Shown here one piece after another: positions 43,930-54,977 of a stretch of DNA of 55,179 nt. The position numbers and the translations under genes are program-made. The notes beneath the pieces were generated by a model. That model was given only the letters and a program-made list of their open reading frames with translations. It had not been told where the DNA came from and searched no databases. Each line of letters starts with the position of its first letter. Positions within the stretch are counted from its first letter, which is position 1. The DNA is from Phoronis australis (taxonomy: Eukaryota > Phoronida > Phoronidae), in NCBI GenBank assembly GCA_002633005.1, contig NMRA01000728.1:3385-58563 (forward strand). The letters are read 5' to 3'.

Positions 43930-45060
43930 GCTAAGACAACTGTTGATATCTATAAATGGGTGAAACTTTTAAGAAAATCCTTGGAACTCAAAAGTCTTTC
44001 TCATTTCCTGGCGGAGGGTAGAAAGCTCAGATGCAGGCTACTGCGCATGCTGGAATGACAACACGGACAGTTTGTCTTGAGTGACCGTGTACCCATCTTT
44101 GGAAATGTCTGTAGGCCATGTGTCAAATCCTTTTATCCAAGAGTCTGTCATAGCCATCAGGATATTGACTTTTGTACTGCAACCATGCAATCTCCAAAAC
44201 ACCACGATTGATGTATACAGGTTTAAACCCCCACGCTGCACAATACATTTTTTCTTTTGTGTTAGTTGTCACGCTTCATTTCTTCATCAAGTTTTGCAAC
44301 AACATTGTCAACCTTTTGGCAACATACTCTTTCTTCATTAACTGAGGCTGTCTGACAGTTGCCCCAGATGCACCTGCAAGATGTGTCAACAATAATACAT
44401 TATTTCAGTAAACATCAAAATTTCGAATTGAAAAATTTACCAAGAGTGCCTCTACCAAATTGATCATCTGTATATAGTAAAGATATTTACTTTTCATACA
44501 AATGAATAGTGCTACACCCCAGCAGTGGTAAATCATGCCCGGGGGATATAGTAATGGACATTAGTTGTTTGATTTTTAGGTGACCCTAAGACAAAAGGTA
44601 GTTGCCCTGAATCATTGATGGAGGGGACTGTTTTGTATGTAGTCGTGAGACCTGTTCTCCCAATCTGAATCCTATCGGCACCCACATACCATTGATCAAA
44701 CTAGACAATGACAATGGGGCAAACCAACTTGAAAAGCAGTGTTGCCACTCATTTTAAATATTACGGTATACATTAAAACTTCTTGATATGCTATATGGGC
44801 AATCACCAATCCAATGGCATACTCTCTTTACTCTATAGAAACTTTACCAGGCGGTTCCTACTCAAGTCAACTCGTAACCAAGCCATGTACCATATTTCAT
44901 TTATAAATAATGGCAACATTGGGTCAATGTACATCGACATGAAATGGTTGTTTCCATTTCAAGTATTTCCTTACAAAATAAAACTGTTTTGGAACACATG
45001 TGTAGATTGATATAGGTCCGAGTTGACTTGAGTACGAAAATGAAATGACTTGTTCTATAA
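43930..45060. other. Intergenic; nothing recognised
   Basis: A minus-strand frame at 44038-44241 includes GYTVTQDKLSVL, but no family can be named. No other feature. Confidence 0.4.
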
Positions 45061-45265
45061 CCTATAGAATTATGCCCTCCCCCAGCACCAAGGTGAGATA
45101 GTCTAAAATTGCAATTCTTTCATTATCTTCTTTACAATTCACAGTCGATTATTCCGAAGTGGTTCTCATTCATTCCCTTGCATACATTTATTCACTCACT
45201 AGTAACACCCCGCTCAGTCTTGGAGAAGTAAGAGACAATTTTGTTCAATGCTCAATTGCATGCAA

Positions 45266-45320
45266 GTGAAACCCAGGATTCGAACACGAGTCTCACGAGC
45301 TCAAACCACTGAGCCACACT
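45266..45320 (-). repeat. tRNA-like Pol III promoter (SINE-like), copy 1
   Basis: Minus strand: box A TGGCTCAGTGG, a D-arm with stem GCTC/GAGC, then box B TGTTCGAATCC with a T-arm. Only about nine bases separate the D- and T-arm regions, so no anticodon arm can form. This is a tRNA-derived repeat head rather than a tRNA gene. Confidence 0.65.
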
Positions 45321-45590
45321 GTCTACAAATAATCAGAGACCTAACACTTTTTGAGTGATTTGCTATAATGCAAAAAATCCCAGTTTTATCACTGAAACTG
45401 GTATTTATCCACGGCTGAAACACGATTCACCAATGGGGATATGGGCACCTGGGACTTACTGGTAAAGCACCTACTTTTGAATTAAAAAAGACCAAGTTAT
45501 AATTCGCGGTTGTAGGATACATATTGATAATATTCTTATCAATCACTAACATCTAATCGCAACTCCTGCGCTCCTTCAGCCTGTTGACGT

Positions 45591-45824
45591 TCACAGGACG
45601 AACCCGCTGGGAGTGAGTCTTCGGCGACCAGAGAAAGGGCCGTGAAAGGGATCGAGGGAGAACGGCTCCACTACAGAAAAGCTGTGAACAAATATTGTTC
45701 CTCTGGGATCTGTCACCTCCACCTCCACGTCCGAAAGGTCGGAATCTTCTGAAAAGTCCACCTGTCCGTCCCTGTATTGTTCAAAGTATTCCTCATCTAC
45801 GCTGCTGTACTCACTTGGACACAC
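45591..45824 (-). other. Acidic 77-codon frame, haplotype A (probably non-coding)
   Basis: The frame opens MCPSEYSSVDEEYFEQYRDG and is very acidic in the middle (EDSDLSDVEVEV). It is open in both haplotypes. The two copies differ at six bases in 234 and all six change an amino acid (V/L, Q/R, R/G, F/C, V/M, P/L), which argues against purifying selection. No family is recognised. Confidence 0.3.
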
Positions 45825-46619
45825 ATTGTTCCCCTTGTGTTCCCCAACACCACGTCACAGATGTGTAACGAACGAAAATGGCGCCGTTTCTATTCTCTGT
45901 TACAACGATGGCGTTACAACACCACGGCACTAAATATGTAAATAACTTTGTATAGCGGCGTACAATTCAGTTAATGTTAAGAATATAGCAATGATAATTA
46001 TAAACTAGAGTTTAGACCGTATTGTTGTTCAGATTAATTGGTTTGGACCTTGCAATTTCCTCTTTAAGTTAACACAGTAATCATTCAATTTGTTGAGTTT
46101 TCGTCAATTGAGCAATTTTGGCGTAAAACCCAACATAGGATACTTTAAAGCACTTGTAGTTATAGTTTTGTCCACATGAAAGCGTTTTCCCGTTCAGTGA
46201 CTTTACCCAGACGAAGGGGGTTCTGAACGTGTGATAACATCTAGCTTCTTTATTAACTGCCAAGCACAGTCTTTTGTCTGTTATGACAACAAGCAGGCCA
46301 CTTATCTTTCAGGCTCATTACAGACCAGGTGTAAACAGTCAAACTCAGCCTGAATTGGTGTATTCTGGGAAAGAAAAGATTGTCATAACTTCGGTTGTAA
46401 TTGGGCATTTTGGCTGTCAAAAACTAAACATGATCACCATTTGACGAAGACTTCAGAAGTGCAATTGGACTATGTTCAAATATGTTCTAACTTAACGTTT
46501 ATTTTAAACAACACAGCCCAGTCAGGATAGATACGTTCGTATTGGAGTTTAGAGCAATTATCGAACAAAAGAGAGCTGGCCCTCCAACCATAAATGCCCT
46601 ATGGAGTTAATCAGTCGGG

Positions 46620-47400
46620 TAAGATATTGGCTACAGGGGTAAACTTCCTAACTTGTTCAGTTGGGCTATAGAATCGAACAAGTTGTGAGCAACGGGAAAA
46701 TGCCGTAATGACAGGATGAATATCATCAGGGTTACGTTGGAGTCTTGCGTTCAGTTCCCTATTGACTAATTCCAGGGGATAGCCATTCTTTTGTAAATTC
46801 GTTGTAGGCGATATACCCTGTCTATTAGAGTTTCAATGAGACCTACTTTGTAAACAAAGGATGTGAAGCTGTGAAAACAAGTGTACAGTCCTGTGTAGGT
46901 CTTGTTATGGAATACTGATGTTACTACTGAGGTATCATCACGCTCCACTAACACGTCCAGAAATGGCAAATTGTTGTCGACCTCTAATTTTATGCGGAAT
47001 TTCAAGTTAGGATGCCTCGATTTTCAATACACCAAAAATTCCTGGGATGACTGCTGACTTTCAAATATACAAAACACATCATCTAAATGTCGTCGATAGA
47101 AACAGACATGCATGAGGTCCAGTGTACGTCTCAATCCATGTCTTCTAATGGTGACTTAAAAACATGCCGCCTAATATGGGAGCCAAAGGTGAACCCGTTG
47201 CTACACCATTAATTTGGTTAAAAACATCACCATTAAATACAATAATACTCTCTACTAATTATCCACCCAATCATTGTTCTATGCGTATGACTTATTTTTC
47301 CTCAGTAAGTTGTAAAGATATGTAGCCGGGGCCACCCAATCTCAGCCGTATTTAGTAATAAGCTTTCTGGGTTAATAAACGTATTGCTCTTGAACAAAAA
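46620..47400 (-). pseudogene. Penelope-like reverse transcriptase remnant, haplotype A
   Basis: Read from 47400 downwards: NGVATGSPLAPILGG, a divergent DD motif region, then a frame with LEVDNNLPFLDVLVERDD, KTYTGLYTCFHSFTSF and VYKVGLIETLIDRVYR. These are Penelope RT signatures. This allele lost about 20 bases after VYR compared with copy 2 and is frameshifted there. It also carries stops in the RT core. Not functional. Confidence 0.82.
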
Positions 47401-47428
47401 CCTAGCCAGTGGTTTTTCAGACAGCTTG

Positions 47429-47429
47429 N
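47429..47429. other. Single-n assembly joint
   Basis: Separates two 2.37-kb allele-like copies. Confidence 0.85.
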
Positions 47430-47634
47430 CCTATAGAATTATGCCCTCCCCCAGCACCAAGGTGAGATAGTCTAAAATTGCAATTCTTTCATTATCTTCT
47501 TTACAGTTCACAGTCGATTATTCCAAAGTGGTTCTCATTCATTCCCTTGCATACATTTATTCACTCACTAGTAACACCCCGCTCAGTCTCGGAGAAGTAA
47601 GAGACAATTTTGTTCAATGCTCAATTGCATGCCA

Positions 47635-47689
47635 GTGAAACCCAGGATTCGAACCCGAGTCTCACGAGCTCAAACCACTGAGCCACACT
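47635..47689 (-). repeat. tRNA-like Pol III promoter (SINE-like), copy 2
   Basis: Same as 45266-45320, but box B is the perfect consensus GGTTCGAATCC. The D-arm (GCTC/GAGC) and a five-pair T-arm (TCGGG/CCTGG, with G-T pairs) can form. The anticodon arm is missing. Confidence 0.68.
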
Positions 47690-47960
47690 GTGTACAAATA
47701 ATCAGAGACCTAACACTTTTTGAGTGATTTGCTATAATGCAAAAAAATCCCAGTTTTATCACTGAAACTGGTATTTATCCATGGCTGAAACACGATTCAC
47801 CAATGGGGATATGGGCGCCTGGGACTTACTGGTAAAGCACCTACTTTTGAACTAAAAAAGACCAAGTTATAATTCGCGGTTGTAGGATACATATTGATAA
47901 TATTCTTACCAATCACTAACATCTAATCGCAACTCCTGCGCTCCTTCAGCCTGTTGACGT

Positions 47961-48194
47961 TCACAGGACGAACCCGCTGGGAGTGAGTCTTCGGCGACCA
48001 GAGAAAGGGCCGTGAAAGAGATCGAGGGAGAACGGCTCCATTACAGAAAAGCTGTGAACACATATTGTTCCTCCGGGATCTGTCACCTCCACCTCCACGT
48101 CCGAAAGGTCGGAATCTTCTGAAAAGTCCACCTGTCCGTCCCTGTATCGTTCAAAGTATTCCTCATCTAGGCTGCTGTACTCACTTGGACACAC
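47961..48194 (-). other. Acidic 77-codon frame, haplotype B (probably non-coding)
   Basis: Same length as 45591-45824, opening MCPSEYSSLDEEYFERYRDG. See that entry for the six non-synonymous differences. Confidence 0.3.
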
Positions 48195-48960
48195 ATTGTT
48201 CCCCTTGTGTTCCCCAACACCACGTCACAGATGTGTAACGAACGAAAATGGCGCCGTTTCTATTCTCCGTTACAACGATGGCGTTACAACATCACGGCAC
48301 TAAATTTGTAAATAACTTTGTATAGCGGCGTACAACTCAGTTAATGTTAAGAATATAGCAATGATAATTATAAACTAGAATTTAGACCGTATTGTTGTTC
48401 AGATTGGTTTGGACCTTGCAATTTCCTCTTTAAATTAACACAGTAATTATTCAATTTGTTGAGTTTTCGTCAATTGAGCAATTTTGGCGTAAAACCCAAC
48501 ATAGGATACTTTAAAGCACTTGTAGTTAGTTTTGTCTACATGAAAGCGTTTTCCCGTTCAGTGACTTTACCAGACGGAGGGGGTTCTGAGCGCATGATAA
48601 CATCTAGCTTCTTTGTTAACTGCCAAGCACAAACTTCTGTCTGTTATGACAACAACCAGGCCACTTATCTTACAGACCACGTGTAAACAGTCAAACTCAG
48701 CCTGAATTGGTGTATCCTGGGAAAGAAAAGATTGTCATAACTTCGGTTGCAATTGGGCATTTTGGCTGTTCAAAAACTAAACATGATCACCATTTGACGA
48801 AGGCTTCAGAAATGCAATTGGACTATGTTCAAATATGTTCTAACTTAACGTTTATTTTAAACAACACAACCCAGTCAGGGTAGATACGTTCTTATTGGAG
48901 TTTAGAGCAATTATCGAACAAAAGAGAGCTGGCCCTCCAACCATAAATGCCCAATGGAAT

Positions 48961-49700
48961 TAATCAGTCGGGTAAGATATTGGCTACAGGGGTAAACTTC
49001 CTAACTTGTTCAGTTGGGCTATAGAATCGAAAAGGTTGGGAGCAACGGGAAAATGCCGTAATGACAGGAACAATATCATCAGGGTTACGTTGGAGTCTTG
49101 CTTTCAGTTCCCTATTGACTAATTCCAGGGGATAGCCATTCTTTTGTAAATTCGTTGTAAGTTCTTTAATATTGTTAATGCGATATACCCTGTCTATTAG
49201 AGTTTCAATGAGACCTACTTTGTAAACAAAGGATGTGAAGCTGTGAAAACAAGTGTACAGTCCTGTGTAGGTCTTGTTATGGAAGACTGATGTTACTACT
49301 GAGGTATCATCACGCTCCACTAACACGTCCAGAAATGGCAAATTGTTGTCGACCTCTAATTCTATGCGGAATTTCAAGTTAGGATGCCTCGAGTTTCAAT
49401 ACACAAAAAATTCCTGGGCTGACTGCTGACTTTCAAATATACAAAACACATCATCTAAATGTCGTCGATAGAAATAGACATGCATAAGGACCAGTGTACG
49501 TCTCAATCCATGTCTTCTAATGGTGACCTAAAAACATGCCGCCTAATATGGGAGCCAAAGGTGAACCCGTTGCTACACCATTAATTTGGTTAAAAACATC
49601 ACCATTAAATACAATAATACTCTCTACTAATTATCCACCCAATCATTGTTCTATGCGCATGACTTATTTTTCCGCAGTAAGTTGTAAATATATGTAGCTG
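48961..49700 (-). pseudogene. Penelope-like reverse transcriptase remnant, haplotype B
   Basis: On the minus strand the order is FNGDVFNQINGVATGSPLAP (49610-49545), then FYRRHLDDVFCIFESQQSAQ (about 49480-49420), then LEVDNNLPFLDVLVERDD, KTYTGLYTCFHSFTSF and VYKVGLIETLIDRVYRINN (49377 onwards), ending at PVANILPD. This is the RT palm-thumb of a Penelope-like element. The catalytic motif reads HLDD where YVDD is usual; the two Asp are kept. The last frame is open for 137 codons, but in-frame stops lie upstream (for example after FFVY), so the element is dead. No GIY-YIG domain follows in this locus. Confidence 0.87.
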
Positions 49701-49801
49701 CGGGGCCACCCAATCTCAGCCGTATCTAGTAATAAGCTTTCTGGGTTAAAAAACGTATTGCTCTTGAACAAAACCTAGCCAGTGGTTTTTCAGACGGCTT
49801 G

Positions 49802-51026
49802 AACTCCGCCGTATGGTTTTGAAAGATGGACTTTGCAATTCTCACTCAAGGGAGAAGTCTGTCCTTATCACTTCTATCTGAGTTGACTGTTGTTTTTTGT
49901 GCGGGATATTTGTAACCTTTTTGTGAGATTCAGCTATTTTTATGTATGCCAGCAATGATGAATTGACAGTTCCAGTAATCTCATCAGTGCAGAGCAGTTT
50001 CCTTTCAGTACGGGGGTTATTCGACNACCCGAACTCTCATGTGCACTCCACAGCTCAAGCCAACGAGCTTTCATATAAGCCTGTCCCTAACTTCAATCGT
50101 TGACGTACGTAAGTAAACTAGCTCCATATCAGGGATTGCTCGGTGTATATTCGTAACGGTAACTGTCCCTGGGAAGATCTCTGTAATAACTGAGCTGTCG
50201 TTGCTTTTACGGGATACAGTGGAGCTTTTATGTTGGTAGTATCTTATCATAGAAAAAATTGTGATCATCGATTTTAACTTCTTTGATGAGGAAGCGATTT
50301 GTTTTCCTCTTTCCGGTTCAGAAATTGCTCAGAGAGTCAATGCTTCTGGTTTGAGGAACTGGTACTTTCATTAATTTCATGAAGATGTTCAGTTTACCTT
50401 TTATAATGCATAAAATGCCAAATTGACTAAAAATAATTTCAAAACAGACAACATTTCTAAATTTAAATCTTAGCGTCTATTTTCACTTCCTCGTCAAATC
50501 TAAACATTCAACCTTTCAGGGGGATTACTAATTAAGTTGGAAAAATACATTTAGACATATACACAGTAAAAACATGAAATCCTAGTTTCATCGCTGCCTA
50601 TACATGTACGTCAAATCAGATCCATAAATCTTCTCTATTAGGTCAGCATGGTTTTCGACTCCAATCTGCATTTGAGAGGATCCCTGCGTGTGCGTGCGTG
50701 AATACATGCGTGCGTATGTGCGTGCATCTGCGCGTTGGGGGCATGCGCGCATATGTGTGAATGCTTGCGGTATTTTAGCCGCTAGCAATGTGAGAGAAAG
50801 AAAGACAATGAAGGACGGCTATTTCCTCATCCGCAGTTGTGGGGCCGGTGTTCTTTCCCTGTCGAATATTGATTTAGTCGTTTAGTATGGAGCATTTTGA
50901 AACGTGTGTAGTTCAGGGGTTCGGGCCTGGAATTTTACCTCGGTTACGATGTTTGCTGGAATTTAAAGCCGTGGCAGCGCAAACGCTTCTACCGACTGAT
51001 AACAGTTTGAGTACCTATTTTTTCAG
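49802..51026. other. Intergenic; GT-rich stretch, n at 50026
   Basis: An undetermined base lies at 50026 with no repeat visible around it. At 50680-50762 the sequence alternates G/T and G/C/A (gtgcgtgcgtg, catgcgtgcgtatgtgcg), a pattern able to adopt Z-DNA. No gene recognised. Confidence 0.5.
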
Positions 51027-51114
51027 ACCACCAAAGTCAATTGAAGAGACAGTATTGAAATGACGCAAACTTTCATCTTGTATCTCTTTGGTATCTCAAT
51101 AACGTTATGTAGAG
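51027..51114 (+). CDS. 5' exon with signal peptide, start of a further secreted or membrane protein
   Basis: The acceptor-like tract tattttttcag ends at 51026. After 33 bases of possible 5' UTR an ATG at 51060 opens MTQTFILYLFGISITLCR and then one base (G) before the strong donor gtaagt at 51115. The peptide is a compact signal sequence with a hydrophobic core. The junction is phase 1, the same as the Ig exon of the receptor upstream, which is usual for signal-peptide exons of Ig-superfamily genes. No following exon is recognised in the window, so the product is unknown. It could be the start of a paralogue of the Ig/L1-tail gene. Confidence 0.5.
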
Positions 51115-51307
51115 GTAAGTCGTAATGATAATGAATTTGTTATAAAATTTGTTCTTCGAATTGGCATAGCAATGCTTGATAGTTAACTTAACATGCAGTT
51201 TCCAGGAACTGTGGTGGCTATGGTTGGTTCATAAAATAAGCCAACCCACCTTGACAACCCAGCTTGTAGAACCTGGTGTCACGAACAACAGTAATGGTCT
51301 GAATCAT

Positions 51308-51966
51308 CAGTGGCGGATCTACGGGGGGGTTCAGGGGGTTTAAACCCCCCTCGGTCTAGGACTCAAAAATTAAAAAAAAAAGCGTCTCCAGCAAAACAAA
51401 AACGGCACCGCCAGCGTGTGTAAACCCCAAGTAAACCAACTTGCAGGAAAAAATTGAGGGGGGATTCACTCTGAAGATATAGTTTTTTGCGTTGTGAATT
51501 GCTGAGTCTTTGTGGCTCATCTGCAAAACGCGCGGGGATTTATTGTGCGCGCGCTTCCGTCGACACTTCTGAAATAGTCAAGCATTTTAGATGGATTCAC
51601 CGCTGAAAGAGCAGTTCTATAGCTGATTTCTTTAGGTAACTAGCTTCTTTACTCTAAGATATATTTTGATTTGATTAGGGGAAATACTGCAGTGCCACAA
51701 CCCTGATATTCAGGCGAATTGACGTGCAACGTTTTTACCTCATCTGTCATGCCGTGTCATTCTATTACACTCCACACGTTTGTAACTGATGTATAGTAAA
51801 GTTGTCTTGCGCAATCATATCATACAGTGTACATGTACATGTAATATTGTGTACATGTACATGTAATATTTTTGAAAAAAATCTTTTTCCGANGGCTCCA
51901 CGCGCCAGGATTCGACCTTGGCGGGAATGCTAAACCCCCCTTGCTGAAAACGTAGATCCGCCACTG
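51308..51966. mobile_element. TIR element with CAGTGGCGGATCTACG ends, 659 bp
   Basis: Left end CAGTGGCGGATCTACG and right end CGTAGATCCGCCACTG are a perfect 16-bp inverted repeat. ATCAT lies directly on both sides (51303-51307, 51967-51971), a likely 5-bp target duplication. Next to the left end is a 16-bp palindrome, gggggtttaaaccccc (51333-51348). The interior has no transposase. An undetermined base lies at 51893. The termini resemble hAT-type MITEs, although the duplication is shorter than the usual eight bases. Confidence 0.75.
51827..51870. repeat. Perfect 22-bp tandem doublet
   Basis: The unit gtgtacatgtac plus atgtaatatt occurs twice without change. It sits inside the TIR element. 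Confidence 0.8.
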
Positions 51967-54560
51967 ATCATAAATAGGAATTAAGCCGAGACCAACGTCT
52001 CATGACGTTGACTGGACTTAATACATGTTTGTAGTTGCTTTAAAAAGTAGGGCACTTAGTGAATATCTGAAATTAATGGCTTGACGCCCCGCACAAAATG
52101 AGGCACTTGATCCGAACCTAACCTTTTTCCTTGAAATCTTTACAGCAGCTATACAATCACGTTTCATCCAATAAGTAAAGTTTTCATTTAGACCTCTCAC
52201 CGTTGTAAAATTGCTCTCGATGTTTTCCTTACTCAGATAAGAAGTTATTTCTGAGCTAGCGAAGAACTAAAAGTATGTCATTCGTACTGTGCTCGGCGCA
52301 TAAAATGTCATGCCGTGACAAGTCAAAACGTTGAGCTGAGATATGTTTTTCGAAACGTGACTTCAGCGATAAGTCAGAAATTGCTCTTCACCGACTGCCA
52401 CAAACATTCAATACGGCTTTAACCGCAATGTAATATTACCACATGACAGCCATGGTTGCCAAGTTACAGTAACTGTAAATCCGCACTGGGCCGTCTTTGG
52501 ATCACTTGCCACAAATGTAAAACAATTGGTATCTGGTGGAGGGATGAACTGAAAGTTAGGTAGTAAGTGAGACCAACCTCACCACATAAAATGGCACGCC
52601 GTGACAAGCCAGTATTTCGAGGTTGACCTCAAAAAGTAACGAAATGTCATTTGTACCCAAGCTGGGAAATCGTCTTCAATCTGGCAAAAACACGTGTAAA
52701 GCAAAGTAAATGCCCTAAATCACAAGTTATATTTACAAAGACGGGCATATTGTCGCTTATGTAAATTCTAGATTTTATTTTTTTCTTGTAAAAATATGAT
52801 GCTATGGTATATTTGAGATCATTTCCAAACTGCTTGATGTTCGGTAGTCTGTAAACTAGTGATTGTGAAGACCTCAGATTTGATTGAGAAATTCGTGTGC
52901 CCAAATCTAATGTCTACACCATATCGTGGTAGGGTAACTTGTTTTAGGATAACTTGAGCCACTTCTAATTCCTGTGAGGCTTCTAACCTGGGGCAAAGTG
53001 GATCATCATCTGCGATTACATACAGACGGGTCTTTCTTGCGCCCCGAATTTGGATCGGTTTTTGATTGTCGTGCACACAGCGACAACTTCCGCCTCACCC
53101 TAGATATTGGGTATGCTTGTGTAGACGCTCCACTCAGAAGTGGGGTAAGTGGCACTAGTGCAAGTTGTTCTCGGATAGGCTGGGTGTGGAGGGGGATTAA
53201 CCCTCATCATGCTGAACCTGTATTCAGACTACTTTCCCTGTGTGCTGAGCTAAGTACACTGTAGGTCACCACTACTGTTGTACACTCAGCTGTTGTGGAG
53301 GTCACCTAGACAAATGATCTAACAATTTTAAATTGGAAATTTTAATGGGAAATATTAAATTAACAGAACGGAAGTCAATATGAAACTTGTGCAGAATTTA
53401 ATGGAAATTTTCACCATGTGTAAGTATTTATCATAGCCTTGGTGAAAGTAAACTGATCCACTGCCATTCTCTCCCGTATGGCTCCAGCCATATAATGAAA
53501 CTATGTGTGTACACTTACATAAACCTGCCAATATCTCCCAAACTAGTAATCACAGCCATATGGTTTAAATTGGAGAACCGTTGTAGAGGAAACTGTGAAG
53601 TATGGAATGCTCATGGTCACATAGCTAAACAATATTCCAGGGCTCTTACAATTTCTGAATGAAAATCACAAGTCTCCTGGCGTGAGTGCACTCTCCTAGC
53701 GCAGCCCAGATGTAACTTATTATAGTCGATTGAGTACACCCAACGCATTGTAATAGGATAATTGGCATGTGGGCTGACCTCGCCTAACAAAGGATAAGGG
53801 TTAAAGTAAAACTGAAAAATAAATTTATCAAAAATACACATGTAAATGAAATTTAAGTCATCCATTACAGAGAAGACATAGACATGTATAGAATTTAACA
53901 CTGAGACGTAGTATGAATGGACGCATAACACCCAATTAATTTAAGACCCGAACAAATGCAAGGATAAGCGCAATTACTATGTAGTATTTTCGAAGCACTT
54001 GACGAAGGGCTTCTTTGAAAAACGCACATATTCAGTAATAGATAAGGTGCAAAGTGTGCATACTTGTACTTCTTCAGTTATTAGCACAATAAGACAGCAA
54101 AGTAGATTTTTGTCAATTCTGAACAAAATGAAGCATTATTGAAACTGCATTATACGCATAGATTCTGAGTTAACGTTGTCATAAAGAAAATCTCAATGAC
54201 CTTTTGAATATTTAAGCTTTGTAGTCAGCCGGTGTGAAGTTGAAACTGAAAATTTTGTGAAATGCTTTGCATGAAATAAGCGACGAATTACTCAACACGC
54301 TACTTAATCTGTGATTGATTGTATTAAATGATGTCCAATAAACCTGCGTTCAGTCCAGTAAACGAACTTTAGATATAGACTGCTGTCCACTTTAAAATTA
54401 GTTTTAACTTGTCACTTACGAAGATGAGATGTGATGTCTGGGTTTTCAAATAACTGACAGTTGGATATTCGTTGTGTGGCATCACCCCTTGACAAAGCAA
54501 TGTGTAGAGTTTGATCTCAAACAAGAATGAACTCTCAGTTCTTTCAAAGACCCGAGATCG
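51967..54560. other. No supported gene
   Basis: The longest frames are opposed at 52819-53076 (minus, 85 codons) and 52974-53264 (plus, 96 codons). Neither shows a known domain, Ig cysteines or supporting splice sites. The rest is AT-rich. Confidence 0.4.
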
Positions 54561-54641
54561 TCTCCGAGTTTGACTAAGGAACAATTAGTAGAACTACTTT
54601 NTCTCCGAGTTTGAATAAGGAACAATTAGTAGAACTACTTT
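54561..54641 (+). repeat. 40-bp overlap pair around the n at 54601
   Basis: tctccgagtttgactaagga and following bases (54561-54600) recur after the n at 54602-54641 with one change (gacta/gaata). Same X-n-X layout as the longer overlaps. Confidence 0.85.
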
Positions 54642-54977
54642 GCGGCAGTAAGTGGTCTAAATTCTAAGATGTTTGTTGCGATTGAAAGCGGTGTTTATAA
54701 TGGTAGCCGCTTCAAATACTAACGCAACGTTCAACTGCAACTTGCAATGCCATGTTTGACCCGTGAGGTATCGTGGAAGTTTGTCGTTTGTCACTCACAA
54801 CCCGTGTTCTCATAACTCTTACTGTACATGGCTCTCCAAACACCACTCAGTGCTATATTTTGTGTTTTTTGATTAACGTTTGATTGTTCATTTGTTTTAT
54901 GTTTTATCGTTTTGCTCCATGACTGATTTTTCTACTACTTGAGCGTTATCGTCCCTTCAACTCTCCTTTCCTCTCAG
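54642..54977. other. Upstream of last signal-peptide exon; nothing recognised
   Basis: The segment ends with a very good pyrimidine tract and acceptor, ctctcctttcctctcag, at 54961-54977. No promoter could be assigned. Confidence 0.45.

Larger units (their letters stand above)
45061..47428 (+). repeat. Haplotype-overlap copy 1, 2.37 kb (paired with 47430-49801)
   Basis: Starts cctatagaattatgccctcc and ends tttttcagacagcttg at the n. The next 2372 bases repeat it in the same order with scattered differences and a deletion of about 20 bases near 46808 relative to copy 2. It holds a tRNA-like repeat, an acidic minus-strand frame and a Penelope RT remnant. Both real tandem duplication and allele overlap are possible, but the exact start at the n and the pattern at four other n's favour the latter. 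Confidence 0.85.
47430..49801 (+). repeat. Haplotype-overlap copy 2, 2.37 kb
   Basis: Begins with the same bases as 45061 and ends tttttcagacggcttg at 49801, after which the sequence is unique (aactccgccg). It contains the second copies of the tRNA-like repeat, the acidic frame and the Penelope RT remnant. Confidence 0.85.

Noticed and set aside
45266-45320. A genuine tRNA gene on the minus strand.
   Set aside because: No anticodon arm can form and the acceptor stem is poor.
41131-48240. Shared stretch around 'tggtgttggggaacacaa' at 41145 and, reversed, near 45850 and 48220.
   Set aside because: Only about 20 bases agree and the flanks diverge at once; it may be a tiny repeat, but nothing more can be supported.
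52819-53264. Ig or other receptor exon following the signal peptide at 51060.
   Set aside because: No Cys-Trp-Cys spacing in any frame and no phase-1 acceptor; the two longest frames lie on opposite strands and shadow each other.
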